From: Paenibacillus macerans
Lineage (GTDB): Bacteria > Bacillota > Bacilli > Paenibacillales > Paenibacillaceae
NCBI RefSeq assembly: GCF_900454495.1
Contig: NZ_UGSI01000001.1
Location: 3,286,001 to 3,350,000, forward strand
DNA length: 64,000 nt
Direction: 5' to 3'
Positions 49,731 to 57,334 of this stretch are shown piece after piece (the first letter of the stretch is position 1; the number at the start of each line of letters is the position of its first letter). The notes under the pieces are model-generated. The model was not told where the DNA came from and searched no databases. It saw nothing but the letters and a program-made list of their open reading frames with translations. A program made the translations under genes and the position numbers.

Positions 49731-51758
49731 TTATTTGTTCAATTGCGCTTTTACGTGCTTAACGACGTTTTCGACGGTGAAGCCGTATTCGGCGATAACT
49801 TTGTCTCCGGGAGCGGACGCGCCGAATTTATCGATGCCAAGCACGGTTCCGCTTTCGCCGACGTAACGTTCCCAGCCGAACGGATGCGCCATTTCCACGG
49901 CGACGCGGGCTTTGACGTTCGGCAGGATGACGGAATCTTTGTACGCTTGATCCTGCTGGTCGAACAGATCCCAGCTCGGCAGGCTGATGACGCGGACGTG
50001 AATGCCTTCTTCGGCCAGCGCGGCTTGCGCTTTAACCGCCAGCTGCACTTCGGAGCCCGTCGCGATGATCTGCGCCACCGGCTTGCCGTCCTTCGCGTCG
50101 GATACGACGTAGCCGCCGCGTTTTACGCCGTCGCGCGCCAGCTCTGCCGTGTTCTCGAGAATCGGCAGGTTTTGGCGGGTCAATACGAGCGCTACCGGAT
50201 TCGCTTTGTTCTCAACCGCATAAGCCCAGGCTGCGGAGGTTTCGTTGCCGTCGGCAGGACGGATGACCGTCAGGCCCGGAATGATGCGCAGGGATGCGAG
50301 CTGTTCGATCGGCTCGTGGGTCGGGCCGTCTTCGCCAACGGCGATGCTGTCGTGCGTCAGCACGTAAGTTACCGGAAGCTTCATCAGGGCCGACAAACGC
50401 ACCGCCGGACGCAAGTAGTCGGTAAATACGAAGAACGTGCCGCCGAACACTTTCAAACCGCCGTGCAGCATAATTCCGTTCATGGCCGCGGCCATTCCGA
50501 ATTCGCGGACGCCGAAGTACAGGTTGCGGCCGTCGCGGGTTTCCGGCGTGTACATGGCAAGGTCGTTCAAATGCGTCATCGTCGAGCTTTCCAGGTCGGC
50601 GGAGCCGCCAAGCAGCTGCGGTACGTTCGGCGCCAGGCCGTTCAGCGCGTTGCCGGAAGCGACGCGGGTCGATACCGCCTTATCCGAAGCGCCGTATTTC
50701 GGCAGCTTCGCATCCCAGCCTGCCGGCAAATCCCCGGCTACCGCGCGTTCGAATTGAGCCGCAAGCTCCGGATATTGGGATTTATATTGGGCGAACGTTT
50801 CTTGCCATGCTTTGTAAGTAGCGATGCCCCGTTCTTTGACTTTGGCAAAATGCTCGCGCACTTCTTCAGGGACATAGAAGTCTTCTTTATAAACCCATTT
50901 ATAGAACTCTTTCGTCAATTGGGCTTCTTCCGCCCCCAGCGGGGAGCCGTGCGTGCCGCCGTGGCCGCCTTTGCCCTGCTTGTTCGGGCTGCCGTAGCCG
51001 ATGATCGTCTTCACTTCGATCAGCGTCGGGCGCTCCGTATCGCGTTTAGCTTCTTCGATCGCCGCTTCGATCGCGGCCAGATCGTTGCCGTCCTTAACGA
51101 GCAGCGTTTGCCAGCCGTAAGCATCGAAGCGCTGTCTTACGTTCTCCGAGAAGCTCAGATTCAGCTTGCCGTCGAGCGAAATATCGTTGGAGTCGTACAG
51201 GAAAATCAATTTGCCCAGCTTCAGGTGGCCGGCCAAAGAAGCCGCTTCGCTGGCCACGCCTTCCATCAGGTCGCCGTCGCCGCAAATGCCGTAAGTATAG
51301 TGGTCGACGACTTTCAGATCGCCTTTATTGTAAGTCGCCGCAAGCTGCGTTTCCGCCAAAGCCATGCCGACGGCCATCGCCAGACCTTGGCCCAGCGGTC
51401 CCGTCGTGGCGTCTACGCCCGGAGTATGCCCGAATTCCGGGTGGCCCGGCGTTTTACTGCCCCATTGGCGGAACTGCTTGATTTCTTCCATCGGCAGGTC
51501 ATACCCGCACAGGTGCAGCAGGCTGTACAGCAGCATCGAGCCGTGACCGGCGGATAAAACAAAGCGGTCGCGGTTGATCCAGTTCGGAACGTCCGGGTTA
51601 TGGTTCATCGTTTTGGCAAACAACTGGTAACCCATCGGCGCGGACCCCATCGGCATGCCGGGATGGCCGGATCTCGCCTTTTCGATCGCGTCGATCGCCA
51701 GCGTCCGAATCGTCGTAATCGACAAATTATCGATCGTGTTGTTCTCTGAAAGTGGCAT
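49731..51758 (-). CDS. tkt: Transketolase
   Basis: Thiamine-diphosphate enzyme of the pentose phosphate pathway. The 675-aa product has the TPP/Mg motif GDGDLMEGVASEAASLAGHL near residue 155 (ends KLIFLYDSNDI), early HPGMPMGSAPMGYQL, catalytic-loop THDSIAVGEDGPTHEPIEQL near 475-494 and the C-terminal transketolase domain. ATG 51758 follows AAGGAGGAAAATGA. The long reverse frame through this gene is a shadow. Complete and typical. Confidence 0.98.
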   Translation of the reverse strand: MPLSENNTIDNLSITTIRTLAIDAIEKARSGHPGMPMGSAPMGYQLFAKTMNHNPDVPNWINRDRFVLSAGHGSMLLYSLLHLCGYDLPMEEIKQFRQWGSKTPGHPEFGHTPGVDATTGPLGQGLAMAVGMALAETQLAATYNKGDLKVVDHYTYGICGDGDLMEGVASEAASLAGHLKLGKLIFLYDSNDISLDGKLNLSFSENVRQRFDAYGWQTLLVKDGNDLAAIEAAIEEAKRDTERPTLIEVKTIIGYGSPNKQGKGGHGGTHGSPLGAEEAQLTKEFYKWVYKEDFYVPEEVREHFAKVKERGIATYKAWQETFAQYKSQYPELAAQFERAVAGDLPAGWDAKLPKYGASDKAVSTRVASGNALNGLAPNVPQLLGGSADLESSTMTHLNDLAMYTPETRDGRNLYFGVREFGMAAAMNGIMLHGGLKVFGGTFFVFTDYLRPAVRLSALMKLPVTYVLTHDSIAVGEDGPTHEPIEQLASLRIIPGLTVIRPADGNETSAAWAYAVENKANPVALVLTRQNLPILENTAELARDGVKRGGYVVSDAKDGKPVAQIIATGSEVQLAVKAQAALAEEGIHVRVISLPSWDLFDQQDQAYKDSVILPNVKARVAVEMAHPFGWERYVGESGTVLGIDKFGASAPGDKVIAEYGFTVENVVKHVKAQLNK

Positions 51759-52222
51759 TCATTTTCCTCCTTAATCATCAAAAGATCCTTGAAAACCATG
51801 AAAACTTAACTTTGCGATTACAAAACAATCAAATTGAAAAAATCATTTTGACTTTATTTATTGTATCATCATTTGTAACCCATTACCATATCATTATTGC
51901 CAAGGTGTTCACTCGAAATTACTTTGCAATCATTTTTGCCGCTCTTTCATGCAGGCGACGATCTCCCCCCCCCCCTCGAACGTCACCATTAAATAAAAAA
52001 AGCCCCTTTAGAGAGAAGGACCTTATTCGGGCCTATTACTCAAAGGAGCTAAACCTAGTTATGGCCAATCCTTATTAAGGAGGTACACTCCTAAAAACAC
52101 CGATAGAATTGATAAAAGCAAGATCGCCCTTCTTAATTCTGTTTTTCAGTAAAACTCGAAAACTAAGAAATGTTCTAACGGTTGTGAGCGACGCTAATAC
52201 GGCATAATCAAGGGTTTTTCCA
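51759..52222. other. Upstream region of tkt
   Basis: About 460 bp. It holds the tkt promoter (not resolved), a run of 11 C residues at 51965-51975 and the first family D palindrome unit at 52171-52200. AAAAAGCCCCTTT at about 51997 has its inverse AAAGGGGCTTTTT at about 52423. The open frame 51752-52078 lacks coding features. Confidence 0.5.
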
Positions 52223-52470
52223 TTCTAACGGCACTAGCGTTGCATTAAATCCGACAAAATACAATTTCTCGCCACCACTCTAACGGTTGCCACAGCCGCT
52301 ATTTGCTCCAATATCGCCGTTTTCAAATTCTAACGGTTGCCATAGCACTTATTTAGCTAAAACCCGGCGATTTGGGCTTAGATTTGAGCAGATAACCGCG
52401 CTCACAACCGTTAAAATTTTGAAAGGGGCTTTTTGGGCAAAATAGCGACTAATACAACCGTTAGATTTCT
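52171..52470. repeat. Palindrome cluster, family D (CTAACGGTTG), left part
   Basis: Six units: forward CTAACGGTTG at about 52176, 52223, 52282 and 52332, reverse CAACCGTTA at about 52404 and 52455, most with TATTT or AAATA on the other end. The right continuation is at 54171-54306. Mobile DNA separates the two parts. Confidence 0.75.
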
Positions 52471-52542
52471 GGCGTAATCTCAAATGGAATTGCGGGCAAG
52501 GTGTACCGGAGATTTTGTGTAGGCGTTAATGCAACGCCAGTG
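52232..52542. mobile_element. 311-bp non-autonomous element with IS4-type ends (MITE candidate)
   Basis: Inverted repeats CACTAGCGTTGCATTAA (52232-52248) and TTAATGCAACGCCAGTG (52526-52542) match over 16 of 17 bp; 13 bp of the left end equal the ends of the 1513-bp IS4 element in this window. Left flank TTCTAACGG (52223-52231); the right flank begins TTCTA and is interrupted by the IS110 element, after which ACGG follows, restoring a 9-bp duplication. It encodes no protein and carries several family D palindromes inside. Confidence 0.72.
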
Positions 52543-52661
52543 TTCTAGCTATGATGAACGTAAACAAAAGACAGCCCTCCATATTGCTACATCTCGTAGG
52601 TTAAAATGGATAGTGAAAACCAAACCATTTCAGAGCTACATAGCAAAGGAGAGCTGATACT

Positions 52662-53780
52662 ATGCAGTCTACCACAAAATTCGTCGGTTTAGATGTATCC
52701 AAAGAAAAAATTTCGGTTGCTATTGCAGATGCAAGCGGTGAAACTCCTCGCTATTACGGGAGCATTCCTCACACCCCGGCGGCGCTGCGCAAGCTGATCA
52801 AAGAACTGGGACCGGCCGAAACGCTATCGTTTTGTTATGAGGCAGGTCCGACAGGTTACGAAACCTATCGCTGGATCACCTCCATGGGAGCCCATTGCGT
52901 TGTCATTGCTCCGTCGCTTATTCCCAAACGCCCTGGCGATCACGTGAAGACGGATCGACGGGACGCCGAGCAGCTTGCCCGTCTGTTTCGTGCAGGAGAA
53001 TTGACTCCTGTCTACGTCCCGGAGCGGGAAGACGAGGCTTTGCGGGAGTTGGTTCGCGCCCGGGAGGCCGCCAAAGAGGACGCGCATCGGGCACGCCAGC
53101 GGATATTGAAGTTCCTGCTCCGCCATCAAATCGAACCGCCGGCTACGATAAAGCGTCGTTGGACCCGGAAGTACCGTTCCTGGCTGGAGCAACTGACATT
53201 CCCTTATGAGCCCATGCAAGTAGCCTTCGACGAGATGCTCCATACCTTAAATGAGATCGAGCAGCGGATGGGGCGTTTGGAAAAAGCCTTGGTTCAGCAA
53301 GCCACGGTCGGCTCCAAGGCAACTCTGATTCGGGTGCTTCAGTCCCTGCGTGGGATTGGACTACTGACGGCCGTCACTCTAGCTGCTGAGATCGGTTCAT
53401 TTACTCGCTTCCGCTCCCCGGCCCAACTCATGGCGTATTTAGGGTTGGTTCCTCGTGAGAGTTCAACCGGCCTGAGTACTCGGCGCGGAAGTATGACCAA
53501 AGCCGGTAACGGGCGCTTGCGCCGATCCTTGGTGGAATCCGCCTGGAGCTACCGTCATCGGCCTGCGGTGAAAGGAGATCTCGCCAAGCGTTTGGATGGC
53601 ATGCCGGCCGATATACAACTGTTGTCGTGGAAAGCGCAAGAAAGATTGCATTACAAATACCGTCATCTCATTTTTGGAAAGAACAAACACAAAAATGTGG
53701 CCGTAGGCGCGGTGGCCAGGGAGCTAACCGGGTTCATATGGGCTGTTGCTCGAACGGTGGAACAACCGGTGGCTAACTAA
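52662..53780 (+). CDS. IS110-family transposase (DEDD/serine recombinase)
   Basis: 372-aa transposase. The N-terminal RuvC-like DEDD domain shows Asp in FVGLDVSKEKISVA (near residue 10), Glu in FCYEAGPTGYE (near 60) and Asp-Asp in VKTDRRDAEQLARLFRAGEL (near 96-115). The C-terminal Tnp_2 domain has LRGIGLLTAVTLAAEIGSF and the Ser-containing GSMTKAGNGRLRRSLVESAW near residues 280-299, as in RNA-guided IS110 recombinases. ATG 52662 follows AAAGGAGAGCTG. The gene appears intact. Confidence 0.95.
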   Translation: MQSTTKFVGLDVSKEKISVAIADASGETPRYYGSIPHTPAALRKLIKELGPAETLSFCYEAGPTGYETYRWITSMGAHCVVIAPSLIPKRPGDHVKTDRRDAEQLARLFRAGELTPVYVPEREDEALRELVRAREAAKEDAHRARQRILKFLLRHQIEPPATIKRRWTRKYRSWLEQLTFPYEPMQVAFDEMLHTLNEIEQRMGRLEKALVQQATVGSKATLIRVLQSLRGIGLLTAVTLAAEIGSFTRFRSPAQLMAYLGLVPRESSTGLSTRRGSMTKAGNGRLRRSLVESAWSYRHRPAVKGDLAKRLDGMPADIQLLSWKAQERLHYKYRHLIFGKNKHKNVAVGAVARELTGFIWAVARTVEQPVAN

Positions 53781-53783
53781 CGC

Positions 53784-54169
53784 CCCTTCCGTCCCCTTTG
53801 GGGAGACGCAGGGAGCGTTGCCCCCTGCACCCCCACACTCGCCGTGAGGCGTTCCTCATTTCCAATGAGGAATAGGAAAAGTGTTGATTTGAACCTAACC
53901 GCTTGTCAAGAAAAGCGCTTGACAAGCTCACGCCTGAGCACGAGGCCCGGGAGCAAACGAAGGTTCCGGGAGAGAATTTGCGTCAACCGTTTGCACTAGG
54001 TGAGTAACTGAACGTGCGCTTCTAGCTTGCAAGAGCTCTCCTTGACGAAGGCATAACATGTGGTACCAACCCACGGATAGCAGCGTGCCGACCGTCGCTC
54101 GCATTTTTGCTCTCGCGCCACGTGCTCAGGCACCTCTCACACGGAGGGCTTGACAAAAACGTTCATAGC
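53784..54169 (+). ncRNA. Candidate bridge (seek) RNA region of the IS110 element
   Basis: The 3' noncoding part contains strong structure: a 10-bp perfect hairpin (GCTTGTCAAG 53901-53910 with CTTGACAAGC 53918-53927) and a long-range stem (GCCTGAGCACG 53932-53942 with CGTGCTCAGGC 54121-54131, extended by GGC/GCC) enclosing about 180 nt. IS110-family elements are known to encode guide RNAs in a noncoding end. Exact RNA ends and strand are inferred, not seen. Confidence 0.55.
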
Positions 54170-54170
54170 A

Positions 54171-54306
54171 ACGGTTTTGAGAAGGCTAATTTAGCCTTTT
54201 CTCGGCGGTTTCGGGCTTTTTTCTTGTAAATAAGCTCAGTCACAACCGCTAGAAATGGAACCCTCGACTTTTTGACCAAATAAGCACGCTCACAACCGTT
54301 AGCGTA
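54171..54306. repeat. Palindrome cluster, family D, right part
   Basis: Three units (ACGGTTTTGAG at 54171, CACAACCGCTAGA at about 54241, CACAACCGTTAGC at about 54291) continue the cluster interrupted by the mobile elements. Between 54307 and the gene end at 54380 nothing else is seen. Confidence 0.7.
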
Positions 54307-54379
54307 AATCATCGTCGGATGGACTCTCGCCAAGCGCTACGTGTCCTCCCATTTATGTTGCGTAACTAAAGGGAAGAGG

Positions 54380-57334
54380 CTAACGCCTGCTTCGCCGCTT
54401 GGCCTCCAGCAGGCGGCCAAGCGGCGAAGCCCCCGGCCCGCTGTCCTGCGGCGGGCCGGCAGGCGCCGAACCGGCTCCCTCCCGCGGGGGAGCCGGCACT
54501 TCGGCCCGCGGCTCCTCGCTCGCGGGCCCCTGGCCCCCGCCCGCCCCGCTGCGCGGAGGGCGGGCCGGCGGGGCGGGCGCCGCTGGCGCCCTGTCGGCGG
54601 CGTTCTCGCCGACAGCGCCGCCGCGGCGGGCGCCTGCCCCGCCGTAAAACGCGGCCGCGCGCGACTTGCGCGCCGCGAGCCGGGCCAGCCCGGCGTCCGC
54701 CTCCGCGGACGCGCCGGGCGCGGCCCCGTCCGCCGCGCCGCCCGGCGCGCGGCGGCGCCAAGGCATGGCGGCGCGCACCAGCGCCGCCGCCATGCGGTCC
54801 CACGGCAGCGCAAGGCGGCGGATCGCGATGTCCGCGAGCCATAGCAGCAGCGCTGCCATCAGCAGCGGCCGCTGCAGATCGTGCGGCGACGGGTAAGGCT
54901 TGGCCGCAAATTGAAAGGCCGCTTCGGGCTTGTTCCAATCCAGCACCCGGCCCCCCGTGCTGTCCGCGATCTTCCGCAGCGTGTCCGGCGGCGCCCCGCT
55001 CGGCAGCCGGTACTCCGGGGAATAAGGGATGACAAAACCGGTCCCGGTCCCACCATCCACCTGTTCCCCATCGCTTTTGCCCTGCAGATGAACGAGGAAC
55101 GAACCGGGTTCATCGGCCAGCATCGTCCCCCGGTAAACCCCCGGCGAGGTTTGGGCCAGCGGCACCCGCTCCTCCCGCAGATTTTCGCCGCTGACCGCCG
55201 CTTCAAGCTCTTCCGGAGGAGCTTCATCCTCGGCGGTAACCTCAAATAGAACCTCGTTCCCGCGAATCGTCGTGTTTACCTCAAATGGAGACGCCGAAAA
55301 CTGCGGAAACGTCCATTTCACCATTTCTGTGAACAGGCCGGCATAGGACGGCCAATTCACCCAATCCCGCGACCATTTTCCGGTCAGATCACTGGTCCAG
55401 GCCACGCTGCGGCCGGAGCCGTACTGCCATCTAACCAGCAGCGGGTCCGGCTCGGGGCTGGACAGCACCGTTTGAGCCGTCGCTTTTGGCGTAGCGGCCA
55501 CATAACCGTAAATTTTCGGCACCCCGCCCGCAAACCATTTTCCCCAATCCCCCGGCGATATCAGGGCCGGCACAAACGGCTTGTCCACAATGTACGTTCG
55601 GGCGACCATGGCGGCCTCCCGGCTAAAGATCGCCGGCAGTGTCGTGGCATCCGTTACCGGATAATACCGGCCTTTGGCCTCCTGAGCCAGCGACTGCAGC
55701 AACGCCGCATCCGCGTCTTCCCCGACCGCGACCGTGGACAGCGTGATTTTTGAGCTATTCATCGTTTCGAGCAGCGCGCCGTATCCCGAGTCCGCGGCCG
55801 ACTGCCCGTCGGTCAGCAAAATCAAGTGCTTGCGCTGCGCCTGGACATCCAGCAGCTTGTTCAGCGCGCCTTCGACGGCCGGGTAGATATTTGTCCCGCC
55901 CCCGCTCGGAATGCCGTTAATTTGCCCCAGCACGTCTTTCTTATCGCCCAGCTTCTGCGGTTCGACCACCCACCAAGGCTGATCGTCGAAAGCGACGACG
56001 CCGACCGTATCCTGAGGACGCAGCAGCTCGACCGTGCGCTGCGCCGCCTCCTTGGCCAGCTTCAATTTGTCCCCGTCCATGCTTCCCGACCGGTCGATCA
56101 CGAGAATCAGGCCGAGGGAAGGAATTTGCCGTTTGCCCTCCAACTCCATCGATACCGGCAGCAACTGCTCGATCGGCGTTTTGAAATAGCCGCCCATCCC
56201 GTAGCTGTCTTCACCGCCGACCATCACAAACCCGATGCCAAAAGAGCGGACCGCCTGCTCGATCAATTCCATCGTCTTCCCGCCAATCCGCTCGGCGGAC
56301 ACATTGTTAAAGACGATGCTGTCATAGCCGGCATACTTGGTCAAATCCGCTGGCAGCATCCCCGGATCGATTACAGAGTAATCGACCAGACCGGATTTCA
56401 AGGCGTTTACCAGATTGGCGGATGTCCCGCGCGCTCCTTCCACGATCAGCACCTTCGGACTTCCGGTGACCCGTGTAAACGCATAGTTCGCGTTGTTGGC
56501 CGACTGCTCGTCGCCGTCAGCGAAAATCTCCGCCCGATAGCGGTGCATCCCCTGCTTTTGCGCCAACCCCTGCAGCGTGAAGCGGTTGTCTCCACGCTCC
56601 AGAGTCACTTTGTGCCGGCCGATCTCGCGGTTGTCCTCGTATAAGCCAAGCTCGGCGCTGCCCGAGAACGTGCTGCGAATCAGTACTTCAAAGGCAAACG
56701 ATTCCGCCTGATACAGTTTCCCGGGCACCTGAAACTCCTCGACGGACGCATCCTTCCGCTCTTTGACGGGTACGGGCAGCACATCGACGGCAATCCCCCG
56801 CTCCTTCAGCAGGCTGGCCGCCTTTAGCGCATCGCCTACGTTTTCTTCGCCATCGGAAATCAAAATGATCCTTTGGTTACCCCGTCCTCCGAACAAACTG
56901 CCGGATAGTTCCAAGCCCTGCTCCAGGTTGGTAAAATCGGGATGAACCGCCGCCTTCAGGCTGTCTGCGGAGACGGATTGCGTATCCAGACTTTTGTCCA
57001 CTGCGGCGTTCAGCCCGGCAACTACGATGCCTACGCGGTCTCCCGCTGCTTTTCCTTCCCCGGCCCGCCCAATCCACTCGCTAACAAGCCCCGTCTCCGG
57101 CATGCTGGCGGAGCGGTCCGTCAAAATCACGACTTCCTTGTCCTTCACCAAAGTGTACGTCTGGACGCCGGCCAGAACCGCTGCCAACAGCACCAGGATC
57201 GCCGCGCGCAAACCGACCGCCAGCTTCCGGCGCCCCCCGCTTAATCTAAAGTCGGAGCGATAGGCGTAGACCACGCCGGCAGCCAGCGGCACAAGGAGCA
57301 GCAGAAACCAGGGATGATCAAATCGAACGCCCAC
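54380..57334 (-). CDS. Large membrane protein with two vWA domains and a GATase-like domain
   Basis: 984-aa protein. Two N-terminal helices (about 9-25, 42-60) precede a first vWA-like domain starting VVILTDRSASMP near residue 73. A glutamine-amidotransferase-like segment (SPKVLIVEGARG near 290, GIGFVMVGGEDSYGMGGYFK near 368) is followed by a second vWA domain with a complete MIDAS motif VIDRSGSMDGDK near 412. A further helix (LLMAALLLWLADIAI near 835) leads to a 130-residue tail rich in Ala, Pro, Gly and Arg, encoded by very GC-rich DNA. It overlaps the BatA-like gene by 17 bp. Such proteins accompany MoxR ATPases; the role is unknown. Confidence 0.88.
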   Translation of the reverse strand: MGVRFDHPWFLLLLVPLAAGVVYAYRSDFRLSGGRRKLAVGLRAAILVLLAAVLAGVQTYTLVKDKEVVILTDRSASMPETGLVSEWIGRAGEGKAAGDRVGIVVAGLNAAVDKSLDTQSVSADSLKAAVHPDFTNLEQGLELSGSLFGGRGNQRIILISDGEENVGDALKAASLLKERGIAVDVLPVPVKERKDASVEEFQVPGKLYQAESFAFEVLIRSTFSGSAELGLYEDNREIGRHKVTLERGDNRFTLQGLAQKQGMHRYRAEIFADGDEQSANNANYAFTRVTGSPKVLIVEGARGTSANLVNALKSGLVDYSVIDPGMLPADLTKYAGYDSIVFNNVSAERIGGKTMELIEQAVRSFGIGFVMVGGEDSYGMGGYFKTPIEQLLPVSMELEGKRQIPSLGLILVIDRSGSMDGDKLKLAKEAAQRTVELLRPQDTVGVVAFDDQPWWVVEPQKLGDKKDVLGQINGIPSGGGTNIYPAVEGALNKLLDVQAQRKHLILLTDGQSAADSGYGALLETMNSSKITLSTVAVGEDADAALLQSLAQEAKGRYYPVTDATTLPAIFSREAAMVARTYIVDKPFVPALISPGDWGKWFAGGVPKIYGYVAATPKATAQTVLSSPEPDPLLVRWQYGSGRSVAWTSDLTGKWSRDWVNWPSYAGLFTEMVKWTFPQFSASPFEVNTTIRGNEVLFEVTAEDEAPPEELEAAVSGENLREERVPLAQTSPGVYRGTMLADEPGSFLVHLQGKSDGEQVDGGTGTGFVIPYSPEYRLPSGAPPDTLRKIADSTGGRVLDWNKPEAAFQFAAKPYPSPHDLQRPLLMAALLLWLADIAIRRLALPWDRMAAALVRAAMPWRRRAPGGAADGAAPGASAEADAGLARLAARKSRAAAFYGGAGARRGGAVGENAADRAPAAPAPPARPPRSGAGGGQGPASEEPRAEVPAPPREGAGSAPAGPPQDSGPGASPLGRLLEAKRRSRR

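Larger units (their letters stand above)
52548..54170 (+). mobile_element. IS110-family insertion sequence
   Basis: About 1620 bp with one transposase gene, a 114-bp 5' noncoding part and a long (about 387 bp) 3' noncoding part. The ends show related inverted sequence: GCTATGATGAACGT at 52548 and ACGTTCATAGC (inverse GCTATGAACGT) ending at about 54169. Limits are set by restoring the interrupted TTCTAACGG sequence. End repeats and the long 3' noncoding region favour the IS1111-like group, but this is not certain. Confidence 0.8.

Noticed and set aside
49653..51557. 634-codon plus-strand open frame opposite tkt
   Set aside because: It is the antisense shadow of a complete, well-conserved transketolase gene; GC-rich codon use leaves the reverse frame open.
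51752..52078. 108-codon plus-strand gene upstream of tkt
   Set aside because: Overlaps the tkt start region, no ribosome site, composition of noncoding AT-rich DNA and a poly-C run.
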